Made by a program: the position numbers and the translations under genes. From Geoalkalibacter ferrihydriticus DSM 17813 (GTDB lineage Bacteria; Desulfobacterota; Desulfuromonadia; Desulfuromonadales; Geoalkalibacteraceae): DNA of 64,000 nucleotides. Within the stretch, counting starts at the first letter, position 1, and every line of letters begins with the position of its first letter. The stretch covers positions 1-64,000 of the forward strand of contig NZ_JWJD01000004.1 of the NCBI RefSeq assembly GCF_000820505.1. The letters run 5' to 3'. Shown here piece after piece: positions 56,626-64,000 of this stretch. The notes under the pieces were generated by a model that ran no database searches, was not told the origin of the DNA, and saw nothing but the letters and a program-made list of their open reading frames with translations.

Positions 56626-57318
56626 ATGACCCAACGCATGATTCTGATCAATTCACCCTTCTTTTTTTCCGAGGAACGCGTTAAGACCGTGGCCGACTGG
56701 TCAGAGGTGTTCGGAAACTCTGCCCCCCTATCCCTGGAAATCGGCTGCGGAACCGGCCACTTCATCGTCGAACGGGCGCGGCGCAACCCGCACCGCAACT
56801 ACCTCGCCATCGATATCTTCAACCGCGGCTGCCACAAAACCTGCCGCAAACTCGAAGACGAAGGCATTAGCAACGTGCGGGTGGTGCGCGCCGAAGCGCG
56901 CCATTTTCTCAGCCACCATATCCGCCCGGCGAGTCTCGGCGAAATTTTCATCAACTGTCCCGATCCCTGGCCGAAAAAACGCCACCGGCGGCGCAGGCTG
57001 GTCAGTGCCGAATTTCTTCCCCTGATGGACTTCGCCCTGCGCGCGGATGGGGATTTTTATTTCAGCTCCGATGTCGCGGACTATGCCCGGGATGTGGCAC
57101 ACCTGCTAAGCGAACATCCGGGCTATGGACCCGCCCACGCAGCGCCTCTGCTCAACGAGTTGCCCGATTATCCGCGCTCGAAATATATGCTGCGCTCCCT
57201 CGAACAGGGCGGCCCCATGTATTTCGTCCATTTCCGCCGTCAGGCGCGGAACGTTGAGGTCGCTCCACCTCTCGTCGGCCCCGGCTTTCGCGTGAACTGG
57301 GCAACGAGTTGTCCGTGA
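56626..57318 (+). CDS. trmB: tRNA (guanine-N7)-methyltransferase
   Basis: A 230-residue class I methyltransferase making m7G46 in tRNA. The SAM motif is LEIGCGTGHFIVE; the family motif INCPDPWPKKRHRRRRLV and the late SKYMLRSLEQG follow. GAGGA precedes the ATG at 56626. It overlaps the truD start by four bases, so two tRNA-modifying enzymes form one operon. Confidence 0.95.
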   Translation: MTQRMILINSPFFFSEERVKTVADWSEVFGNSAPLSLEIGCGTGHFIVERARRNPHRNYLAIDIFNRGCHKTCRKLEDEGISNVRVVRAEARHFLSHHIRPASLGEIFINCPDPWPKKRHRRRRLVSAEFLPLMDFALRADGDFYFSSDVADYARDVAHLLSEHPGYGPAHAAPLLNELPDYPRSKYMLRSLEQGGPMYFVHFRRQARNVEVAPPLVGPGFRVNWATSCP

Positions 57319-58553
57319 CACCCTATCTATCCGCGCATTTTCCCGGAACCGGCGGGCACATCAAACAGACCCCTGAAGATTTCGAGGTCGAGGAACTTCC
57401 CCTGTATCGGCCCTGCGGCGAGGGGGAACATCTGTACCTGTTTGTCGAAAAAAGGGGACTCACCACCCTGGACCTGCTGCGTCACCTGGCCCGCGCTTTC
57501 GGGCTGCGCGAACGTGATCTGGGTTACGCGGGGCTCAAGGATGCCCGCGCCCTCACGCGCCAATGGATTTCCCTACCCGGGGTGCGCCGCGAGCAGCTTG
57601 GCGAACTCGATCTGCCTGGCGTGCGGATCCTCGAAGCTGACTATCACCGCAACAAGCTGCGCCTCGGTCATCTTGCCGGCAACCAGTTCCGCATCCGCAT
57701 TCGCGGGGCAAACACCAACACCCTGGAAACCACCCGCGACGTTCTCCACGTCCTCGCGCAGGTGGGCGTCCCCAACATCTTCGGCTCCCAGCGCTATGGC
57801 GTGCTCAACAACAGCCATCTCATCGGGCGCGCCCTGGTGGCCGGCGACTTCAACGAAGCGGCCCGGCAGATCCTCGGCGACCCGGCTGCTATTCAGGATC
57901 CCCGCTGGCGGCAGGCAGCCCAATCCTTTCGCGACGGCGATTTGAGGGCAGCCCAGGCAGCGCTACCCAGACACATGGCGGATGAACGACGCCTGGTGAA
58001 TTCGCTAATGTCCGATAAGGATGTGCGCCGTGCTGTCCTGGCCTTTCCTCGACGTAAGCTGCGCCTGTATCTTTCCGCCTGCCAGTCCTGGCTATTTGAT
58101 CGCCTCGTCGCCATGCGCTTATCGAGCCTTGACGTGCTCTGGCCCGGCGATCTGGCCTATATCCACGGCAAGGGCGCCTGCTTTCAGGTGGATGACCCGA
58201 ACATCGAGCAACCGCGCGCCGACAAATTTGAAATCAGCCCCTCGGGACCGCTTTTCGGCACCAAAGTGCGCCTGGCGACCGCCCAGGCCGGCCTGCTCGA
58301 AGAAAGTCTGCTGGCCGAAGCCGGCTTAAACCTGGAATCCTTCCGCCTGCCCGCCGGCTTGACCATGGAGGGCGAACGGCGTCCGCTGCGGGTGCCTCTG
58401 CACCAGCCGGCGGCTCATCCGCTGGACGCTGACCTTGAAGTCACCTTTTCCCTGCCGCGCGGCAGCTACGCCACCAGCGTGATACGCGAGATCATCAAGG
58501 ACGGCGGCTGCGTCGCCGAAGAACCTGGGCCGGGCGGCGCACAAAACGGCTAA
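57315..58553 (+). CDS. truD: tRNA pseudouridine(13) synthase TruD
   Basis: A 412-residue enzyme that makes pseudouridine 13 in tRNA-Glu. The catalytic Asp76 is in GYAGLKDARALTRQ; the family stretch GVPNIFGSQRYG is present. The start is a GTG overlapping the trmB stop codon (GTGA); a TTG two codons earlier is the alternative. The C-terminus ends in EEPGPGGAQNG. Confidence 0.94.
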   Translation: MTPYLSAHFPGTGGHIKQTPEDFEVEELPLYRPCGEGEHLYLFVEKRGLTTLDLLRHLARAFGLRERDLGYAGLKDARALTRQWISLPGVRREQLGELDLPGVRILEADYHRNKLRLGHLAGNQFRIRIRGANTNTLETTRDVLHVLAQVGVPNIFGSQRYGVLNNSHLIGRALVAGDFNEAARQILGDPAAIQDPRWRQAAQSFRDGDLRAAQAALPRHMADERRLVNSLMSDKDVRRAVLAFPRRKLRLYLSACQSWLFDRLVAMRLSSLDVLWPGDLAYIHGKGACFQVDDPNIEQPRADKFEISPSGPLFGTKVRLATAQAGLLEESLLAEAGLNLESFRLPAGLTMEGERRPLRVPLHQPAAHPLDADLEVTFSLPRGSYATSVIREIIKDGGCVAEEPGPGGAQNG

Positions 58554-58645
58554 GCAACTTCTCAGGACGCCGCGTCTATGGTAAAGTTTCTCTCACTTCA
58601 TCCAACCGGCCCGGCCTCTTGCGCCTGCGGCCACGGAGGAACCCC

Positions 58646-58978
58646 ATGACCAGCCGCGCACCGCAGTCAAAACCGCCCAGCGATGATTACCGTGTCAATT
58701 TCTTTCGTCCCCGCCCCGGCTACATGCGCCAGAAGGTGACCTACATCTGGGTGCTGCTCACCAGTTGGACAGTCTTTACCTTCGGCTTTCAACTGCTGCT
58801 GGCCTGGACCAGCCGCACGCCCGAGGGCGAGGGCCTTTTCACCGATCTCAGCATCTTCGGATTTCCCTTCCATTTCTGGTACAGCGGACATTTTCTGATC
58901 GTCTGGTTCATCGTCTTGTGCTTCCTCTTCAATACCTTCGTCGATCGCCTGACCCAAACCTATCGCCCGCGCAAGTAG
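58646..58978 (+). CDS. DUF4212 small subunit of a sodium/solute symporter
   Basis: A 110-residue protein with two membrane helices (about 30-52 and 75-98), of the DUF4212 family. The motif YRVNFFRPRPGYMRQ and FWYSGHFLIVWFIVLCFLFN are typical. It always precedes SSS-type transporters and is needed for their activity in related systems. GGAGG precedes the ATG at 58646. The symporter gene starts eight bases after its stop. Confidence 0.9.
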   Translation: MTSRAPQSKPPSDDYRVNFFRPRPGYMRQKVTYIWVLLTSWTVFTFGFQLLLAWTSRTPEGEGLFTDLSIFGFPFHFWYSGHFLIVWFIVLCFLFNTFVDRLTQTYRPRK

Positions 58979-58986
58979 GAGCTGCC

Positions 58987-60513
58987 ATGATTTTTGAGGG
59001 GTTCAAATGGAGCCCGGCCCTGATTCTGCTTCTCACTCTGGGGGCGTTTCTCGTCGCCGGCCTGTTCAGCCGGATTCGCGGCGGCAGTGAATACTATCCG
59101 GTTGCCGGCGGCACCACGGGGGTCGTTGGGGCCGGCGCGTCCATCGCCTCGAACTGGATGAGCGCCGCGTCGCTGCTTGGCATCGCCGGCATTTTTTATC
59201 TACAGGGCTATTTCGCCCTGGCTTACGTCATCGGCTGGACCGGCGGCTATGTCCTGCTGCTCATCCTGCTTGCCGGGCAATTGCGGCGCTTCGGCAAATT
59301 CACCGCACCCGAATTCGTCGAAGAGCGCTACGCTTCACCCGCGGCGCGCCTGCTCTCGGCCATCATCGCCATCATTATTTCCCTGATCTACTGCGTCGCC
59401 CAATACAAAGGCATCGGCCTGATTTTCTCCTGGATCTTCGGTTTCGACTACACCCAGTCCCTGCTGTTGGGCGCGGCGGTTGTCATGACCTACATTGTTC
59501 TTGCCGGCGCCCTCGGCGCCAATCGCAACCAAAAATTTCACTATACGGTGCTGATTCTGTTTTTCATCGTTCCGCTGATGGTCATCGCCAACAAAATGAA
59601 CTTTTTCTGGGTCGTGCCTCAGTTCGGCTACGGCCCCGCCCTGCACGAACTCAGCGGGCACACCCGTGGTGCCTTCACCCAGCCTTTTGCCCATGCGGGA
59701 GTGCTGCAATGGTGCGCCCTGGCCTTCACTCTGATGGTCGGCACCGCCGGCCTGCCCCATGTGCTGTCGCGCTTCTATACCGCGCCCAACCTGCGCGATG
59801 CCCGCTGGAGCGTCCTCTGGGGCATTTTTTTCATCGGCCTGCTGTACTGGAGCGCACCGGCCTACGCCATCTTCGCCCGCATCTGGCAGGCGCGGCGCGG
59901 TATCGTGCCCGATGCCGAAACCGCCCGGCAGACCGCGGACATCGTCGTCATCCTGGCGGGCGAGTGGATCGGATTGCCACTGTGGCTCACCGGCATCATC
60001 GCCACCGCCGCCATCGCCGCCGCCTTTTCCACCGTGACCGGCCTGCTCATCACCGGTGCCGGTGCCTTCTCCTACGACATCTATTTCCGCCTGCTCAATC
60101 CCAACGCCAGCCAGAGCCAGTGCGTGCGGGTCGCCAAGGGCGCAACCCTGGTTATGGCCCTGGTGGTGGTCCTGCTGGCGGTCAATCCGCCGGGGCTGAT
60201 CGCCGAGATCACCGCCGTGGCCTTCGCTCTGGCCGGCAACACCCTGTTCCCAGTGTTCGTACTCGGTATCTGGTGGGATCGCACCAACAAGTACGGCGCC
60301 ATCGCCGGCATGCTTACCGGCATAATCGTGACCTTTTCGGCCTTCTTCCTGCCGCAGATGGTGCCCGCCCTGCAAGGGATACTGCACCCGACATCCTCAG
60401 CGCTCCTTGGCGTTCCATTGGTTTTCGGCGTAATGATCGGCGTTTCCCTGGTTACCCCGCCGCCGCCGGAAAACATCCGGCGTTTCCTCGCGGAAAAAGT
60501 GCATGCCCCCTGA
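58987..60513 (+). CDS. Sodium:solute symporter (acetate permease-like)
   Basis: A 508-residue membrane protein of the SSS family with about 13 helices. GASIASNWMSAASLLGIAGIF and the VGTAGLPHVLSRFYT motif near the middle are those of acetate/solute symporters of the ActP group with a DUF4212 partner. Acetate, the main electron donor of Desulfuromonadota, is the likely substrate; other monocarboxylates are possible. AGGAG lies five bases before the ATG. It is the second gene of the pair. Confidence 0.9.
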   Translation: MIFEGFKWSPALILLLTLGAFLVAGLFSRIRGGSEYYPVAGGTTGVVGAGASIASNWMSAASLLGIAGIFYLQGYFALAYVIGWTGGYVLLLILLAGQLRRFGKFTAPEFVEERYASPAARLLSAIIAIIISLIYCVAQYKGIGLIFSWIFGFDYTQSLLLGAAVVMTYIVLAGALGANRNQKFHYTVLILFFIVPLMVIANKMNFFWVVPQFGYGPALHELSGHTRGAFTQPFAHAGVLQWCALAFTLMVGTAGLPHVLSRFYTAPNLRDARWSVLWGIFFIGLLYWSAPAYAIFARIWQARRGIVPDAETARQTADIVVILAGEWIGLPLWLTGIIATAAIAAAFSTVTGLLITGAGAFSYDIYFRLLNPNASQSQCVRVAKGATLVMALVVVLLAVNPPGLIAEITAVAFALAGNTLFPVFVLGIWWDRTNKYGAIAGMLTGIIVTFSAFFLPQMVPALQGILHPTSSALLGVPLVFGVMIGVSLVTPPPPENIRRFLAEKVHAP

Positions 60514-60616
60514 CGCGGCCGCCGACCATCGGCGGCGCGCGTGGCGTTGACAGCGTAGCCAGGTTCTGTAAAATGCGAAATTTTAAAACAATGTTCTATT
60601 TTTACGGGGATTGTAC

Positions 60617-61495
60617 ATGAAGCTGATCCTCTCAGCAGGCAGCCTTCATACCCTGCCCCTGGAAAAAGTCTTTGAACTGGCCAGGGACACAGGTTTCGAC
60701 GGCGTGGAAGTCATCATCAACTATGACTTCCAGTACCAGGACAATCTCGCCTACGTTCGCGACCTGCAACAGATTCTGCCTATCGCCTCACTGCATGCGC
60801 CTTTTTTTGAGATCGACGGCTGGGGGAACAAGATGAATCAGCTCACCCGCACCGCCAATCTCGCCCTGGAGGCCGGCATTCCCTTGATCAACTTCCACCC
60901 GCCCTCGTGGATGGCGTTTGAGTGGCGGTTCTGGCGCTGGCTGAAAAAGATCCGTGATTTTCAAGAGCAAATCGGACACAACCAGGTGATCATCACGATG
61001 GAGAACATGCCCTGCACCGGCGCCTTCAAAAGCAATCCCTACTATCTCGGCCAGACCCGAAAAATGATTGACTTTCTCAAACACCACAACCTGTTTCTGA
61101 CTTTCGACACCGCCCACATGGGCACGTCAAAAGCCAACTTTCTAAGTGATTTTCATCTTTTCTACGATTCGGGCATGATGCGCAACATTCATTTCTCCGA
61201 CTACGGCTATGGAAGGGAACACTTGCTGCCCGGCCATGGCATTCTGCCCCTGACCCGTTTTCTTAACCATCTGCGCGAAACCCAATACAATGAAGCGCTG
61301 GTACTCGAACTTACGCCACGAGAATTTCCGGAAGAAGAGGAGATGATTCGCGAGAGTCTGGCGGAAATTTTTTCCTACCTGTGCCAGGAAACCCGCCACC
61401 GGGTGCCGTTGCGCGATCAAGATCGCGCGGCTGCGGAGGGAGAGGATGAATTGGTTTCCGAAGAGAACCTCGGCGGGGAGCCGTTGGGGGTTTAG
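60617..61495 (+). CDS. Sugar phosphate isomerase/epimerase-like TIM barrel protein
   Basis: A 292-residue protein of the xylose isomerase-like/AP endonuclease 2 fold. Metal ligands typical of the family lie in SLHAPF, NFHPPS, ITMENMP, FDTAHMG and NIHFSDYG. It carries an extra Asp/Glu-rich C-terminal tail of about 30 residues (QDRAAAEGEDELVSEENLGG). The substrate is unknown. A weak GGGGA site precedes the ATG at 60617. It converges on the UspA gene. Confidence 0.85.
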   Translation: MKLILSAGSLHTLPLEKVFELARDTGFDGVEVIINYDFQYQDNLAYVRDLQQILPIASLHAPFFEIDGWGNKMNQLTRTANLALEAGIPLINFHPPSWMAFEWRFWRWLKKIRDFQEQIGHNQVIITMENMPCTGAFKSNPYYLGQTRKMIDFLKHHNLFLTFDTAHMGTSKANFLSDFHLFYDSGMMRNIHFSDYGYGREHLLPGHGILPLTRFLNHLRETQYNEALVLELTPREFPEEEEMIRESLAEIFSYLCQETRHRVPLRDQDRAAAEGEDELVSEENLGGEPLGV

Positions 61496-61523
61496 TCGAC
61501 ACGGACTCGGTCGTATCGGCGGA

Positions 61524-61976
61524 CTAGCGGACGATATACACCGAACAGCGGGCGTGCAGGGCGACCTTGGTGGAAACGCTGCCGAGCAGAGCGCGCTTGA
61601 CGCGCCCGGCCCCCGAGGAGCCGATGACGATGACCGAAATTTCTTCCTGCTCGGCGAAAGCGAGTATTTCTTCCGCCGCATCACCGTAAACCACGACGTT
61701 TTCAAGGGCCACTCCGGTTTCGGCGGCGACTTTTTCCACCACATAGAAAATGCGCTTGCGCTGCTCCTCCCAGCCGGGGCGCTCCGTGGGCGGAGGCGAG
61801 GGCATGAAATCGGTGAAGGATGGCGCGCGCGTCCCGGGAAGGACAATAATGGCGTAGATTTTGCTTCTGAAACGTGTTCCAGAAGCGACAGCCAGGCGCA
61901 CGGCCTCCTCGGCCGCCTTGTCCGACTGGGGTGAGCCATCGATGGCCACCAGTATCTTCTTGCTGAGATTAAGCAT
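61524..61976 (-). CDS. Universal stress protein (single UspA domain)
   Basis: A 150-residue cytoplasmic UspA fold. The opening KKILVAIDGSPQSDKAAEEAV and the ATP-binding type motif GSSGAGRVKRALLGSVSTKV are both intact, so nucleotide binding is likely. GGGGAG precedes the ATG at 61976. It is divergent from the IclR gene and convergent with the isomerase gene. Confidence 0.93.
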   Translation of the reverse strand: MLNLSKKILVAIDGSPQSDKAAEEAVRLAVASGTRFRSKIYAIIVLPGTRAPSFTDFMPSPPPTERPGWEEQRKRIFYVVEKVAAETGVALENVVVYGDAAEEILAFAEQEEISVIVIGSSGAGRVKRALLGSVSTKVALHARCSVYIVR

Positions 61977-62088
61977 GTTTTCTCCCCGGTTGCGTACTGA
62001 AAGATCCGCAGTCAAAGGTAGCCAACCGGCGGGGTAAAGTCAACAACGGCACGGCGGCGGCCACAGAATTGTTTCATTATGCTTTGTG

Positions 62089-62117
62089 TTGACTTTCATA
62101 AAACAACATTTTATATT
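62089..62117 (+). promoter_or_regulatory. Upstream promoter P1 of the IclR gene
   Basis: TTGACT at 62089-62094, 17-base spacer, TATATT at 62112-62117. The leader to the IclR start codon would be about 170 bases. Confidence 0.65.
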
Positions 62118-62209
62118 TCTTGTGTTTGTTCTACCTCAAAGTCGTGCTGAAACTCATCGCAAACACCTGTACGGCCGGGGTTTGCATGGTCGCGACCACG
62201 CATTGTTGC

Positions 62210-62237
62210 TTGACATATGGTGCATATTCTCTAAGAT
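62210..62237 (+). promoter_or_regulatory. Downstream promoter P2 of the IclR gene
   Basis: TTGACA at 62210-62215, 16-base spacer, TAAGAT at 62232-62237. The spacer holds ATATGGTGCATAT, an imperfect dyad that could be the autoregulatory operator. Confidence 0.6.
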
Positions 62238-62296
62238 GGTAAATCTTTTTATTTCCTTTGTCCGCGTAATCGATTCGAAAAAGGATCAAGACCACC

Positions 62297-63079
62297 ATGG
62301 CCAGAAAAGAGAAATCCGAATATATCATTCAGGCGGTCTCTCACGCCCTCGATCTGCTTGAGCAGTTTCACGACGATGTCGACGAACTGGGTGTCACAGA
62401 GCTGAGCAAACGGCTGAAGCTGCATAAAAACAACGTCTTCCGCCTGCTCGCCACCCTTGAGTCGCGCGGCTACATCGAGCAGAACAAGGCCACCGAGAAT
62501 TACCGCCTCGGGCTCAAGGCTCTCGAACTCGGACAGACGTTCATCAAGCAAATGGGGCTGTTGCGCCAGGCCAAGCCGATCCTGGAAAAAATCGTTGAGC
62601 AGTGCAACGAAACTGCCTATGTCGCCATTTTCAAGGAAGGCTTCATTGTTTATCTTGACGTGGTTGAAACCAATCTGACGGTGCGCGTGGTTTCACGCGT
62701 CGGATCGCGCATGCCGGCCTACTGCACCGCCGCGGGCAAGGTTCACCTCGCGCACATGTCCGACGAAGAGGTCGACAGCCTATTGCCGACGCGTGAACTC
62801 AAGGCCTTCACGCCCAACACCATCAAGGATCGCGACACCTTGCACCAGCAGTTGCGCGAAGTTCTGGAAAAAGGCTACGCCATCGACGACGAGGAACTTG
62901 ACCTCGGTGTGCGTTGCGTGGCCGCGCCCATTCGCGACTATACCCGCCGCATCGTCGGCGCCATCAGCGTATCGGGTCCGACCATGCGTCTTGGCGAGGA
63001 GCGCATCGCGCAGGAAATCGTGCCCCTGGTTCTCGAATCGGCGGAAGAGCTTTCCACCCGCCTGGGCTTTCATAAATAG
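62297..63079 (+). CDS. IclR-family transcriptional regulator
   Basis: A 260-residue regulator: winged helix 8-75 (VTELSKRLKLHKNNVFRLLATLESRGYIEQ) and an IclR effector domain 85-255 (AYCTAAGKVHLAHM, ELDLGVRCVAAPIRDY). IclR proteins control aromatic, glyoxylate and organic acid catabolism and usually repress their own gene. The targets are not evident; the gene is followed by a terminator and a separate hydrolase gene. An AAGGA site lies somewhat far from the ATG. Confidence 0.93.
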   Translation: MARKEKSEYIIQAVSHALDLLEQFHDDVDELGVTELSKRLKLHKNNVFRLLATLESRGYIEQNKATENYRLGLKALELGQTFIKQMGLLRQAKPILEKIVEQCNETAYVAIFKEGFIVYLDVVETNLTVRVVSRVGSRMPAYCTAAGKVHLAHMSDEEVDSLLPTRELKAFTPNTIKDRDTLHQQLREVLEKGYAIDDEELDLGVRCVAAPIRDYTRRIVGAISVSGPTMRLGEERIAQEIVPLVLESAEELSTRLGFHK

Positions 63080-63100
63080 TCCCGGACCAACCAGCGTTCA

Positions 63101-63137
63101 TACACCCAACGCCTCCTTGTTTCAAGGGGGCGTTGCT
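63101..63137 (+). terminator. Terminator of the IclR gene
   Basis: CAACGCCTCCTTG and CAAGGGGGCGTTG form a stem of 12-13 bases with a four-base loop, followed by CTTTATC. The T tract is weak. Confidence 0.65.
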
Positions 63138-63171
63138 TTATCCGGATAACCGACGGGGAGATGGCGGCACC

Positions 63172-63981
63172 GTGCAGAGCCTGATTGAGAGCGAAATCGC
63201 CCGCGCTCGCGCCGATGGCTGCACACGGCAGGAAAATCTACCGTTTGTGCTGGGCGACGGAGCGGCTCGTAACGCGGTGCTTCTGGTTCACGGTTTTTCC
63301 GGCTCGCCCTGGGAGATGCGGCCCTTGGGCACCTATCTGGCGGGACGCGGCTTTCTTGTCTACGGTTTGCGCCTACCCGGCCACGGTACAACACCCGAAG
63401 ATCTCGCCGGAAAAACCATGGAAGAGTGGCTGGAGACAGTCGCCGCAGGCCTTCGCCGCCTCTTTGCCACAGGGACCTCAGTTTCGGGAGTGGGACAAAG
63501 TACCGGAGCGTTGCTGTTGCTGCTCGCCGCCTTGGAGCAGGCCCCTGCGGGGATGGTGCTTTTGTCGCCCTTTCTCCAGGTGCGCCACCGCCTGGCCCCC
63601 GCAGCCGGCATTCTGCGCTTCTTCAAGACCTATCAGAACACCTCGGTCACCCCGCAGAACCTGCCCTTTTATTATGATCGGCGGCCTGTTGAAGGCATGC
63701 ATCAGATCAACCGCATCACCCGTTGCCTGCGCCGCCGCCTGAAGCAGATCAAGAGCCCGACCCTGATCGTCAGCGCGCAGGGCGACCGAACAATCCTGGT
63801 GCCGAGCGCCATGAGGCTCTATCAAGAACTGGGCAGCGCCCATAAGGAATATCATCTGTTCGGCCCCGAGGCTCCACATGTGCTCACCACTCCCGACAAT
63901 CCCCGGCAGGGCGAAACCCTTACCCTGACGGCAAGCTTTCTGGCTGGTCTCTACCGGCAGCAGACGTCGTCAATTTTCTGA
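63172..63981 (+). CDS. Alpha/beta hydrolase (carboxylesterase or monoacylglycerol lipase type)
   Basis: A 269-residue serine hydrolase. The oxyanion-hole motif is VLLVHGFSGSPWEM; the nucleophile elbow is GVGQSTG; the acid is Asp in SAQGDRTILVP; the base is His in EAPHVL. Length and motifs match Est30-type carboxylesterases and bacterial monoacylglycerol lipases. The start is a GTG at 63172 with GGGGAG upstream; a TTG at 63133 would add 13 residues but lies in the terminator. No signal peptide is seen. Confidence 0.85.
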   Translation: MQSLIESEIARARADGCTRQENLPFVLGDGAARNAVLLVHGFSGSPWEMRPLGTYLAGRGFLVYGLRLPGHGTTPEDLAGKTMEEWLETVAAGLRRLFATGTSVSGVGQSTGALLLLLAALEQAPAGMVLLSPFLQVRHRLAPAAGILRFFKTYQNTSVTPQNLPFYYDRRPVEGMHQINRITRCLRRRLKQIKSPTLIVSAQGDRTILVPSAMRLYQELGSAHKEYHLFGPEAPHVLTTPDNPRQGETLTLTASFLAGLYRQQTSSIF

Positions 63982-64000
63982 ACAAGTCCCTGACCTGCAC

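Larger units (their letters stand above)
61977..62296. other. Divergent promoter region of uspA and the IclR gene
   Basis: No gene in 320 bases. Two plus-strand promoters are visible: P1 at 62089-62117 and P2 at 62210-62237. Between them GCAAAC and GTTTGC (62158-62184) form a small hairpin. The stretch is much richer in A and T than its surroundings. Confidence 0.6.

Overview
The window looks like a chromosome segment of a metal- or sulfur-respiring member of the Desulfuromonadota (Desulfuromonas/Geobacter/Geoalkalibacter-like). The evidence is two 12-haem c-type cytochromes, a PpcA-like triheme cytochrome c7, haem-binding sensor proteins, a small sirohaem sulfite reductase, an SSS-type (acetate permease-like) symporter with its DUF4212 partner, a flavodiiron protein and a sigma-54 regulator. 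This assignment is an inference from gene content; no rRNA gene is present.

Layout. Positions 1-6800: composite tandem repeats, an OFA-family MFS transporter, a di-haem cytochrome c peroxidase, and a tandem-UspA plus SulP pair. Positions 6800-16600: a translation-factor region with EfpL and EF-P back to back, the EF-P lysine ligase EpmA and a KamA/EpmB-like radical SAM enzyme. It is interrupted by katG with a PerR-like Fur protein and a 49-residue lipoprotein, and followed by a MauE/rhodanese/SlyX operon, an ACT-domain protein and peptide deformylase. Positions 16600-25600: haem synthesis (hemG, hemE, hemH, an AhbD/NirJ-like radical SAM protein, a zinc-ribbon microprotein coupled to hemH), a PA2778/PA2779-type peptidase module with a separate TPR lipoprotein, a CbpA-like DnaJ protein and a nitronate-monooxygenase-like enzyme. 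Positions 25700-41400: a two-component system, the sirohaem protein, a lone receiver protein, a quinone oxidoreductase, MltA, a KaiC-like/PEP-synthase-like fusion, gdhA, priA, the flavodiiron protein, a phosphoesterase and DAHP synthase.

Positions 41600-52300 form the electron-transfer block: monohaem cytochrome, two paralogous 12-haem cytochromes, an FKBP isomerase, a histidine kinase whose periplasmic domain carries CXXCH and CX4CH haem motifs, an NtrC-type sigma-54 regulator, and a likely sigma-54 promoter reading into cytochrome b, a second haem-sensor protein with no kinase domain, and a small membrane protein. A cytochrome c7 and a NapH-like ferredoxin follow, each behind a good sigma-70 promoter. 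My reading is that the kinase/regulator pair senses redox or a small ligand in the periplasm and switches on the cytochrome b operon. This is the best candidate for an undescribed system here.

Positions 52300-64000 hold ordinary and accessory genes: an SprA-like metallopeptidase overlapping a convergent MFS gene, tRNA-Thr(CGT), threonine aldolase, a LysR regulator, trmB-truD, the SSS symporter pair, a TIM-barrel isomerase, UspA, an IclR regulator behind two promoters, and a serine hydrolase. Three related structured repeats (about 28757, 39371 and 55576) all lie just upstream of plus-strand genes.
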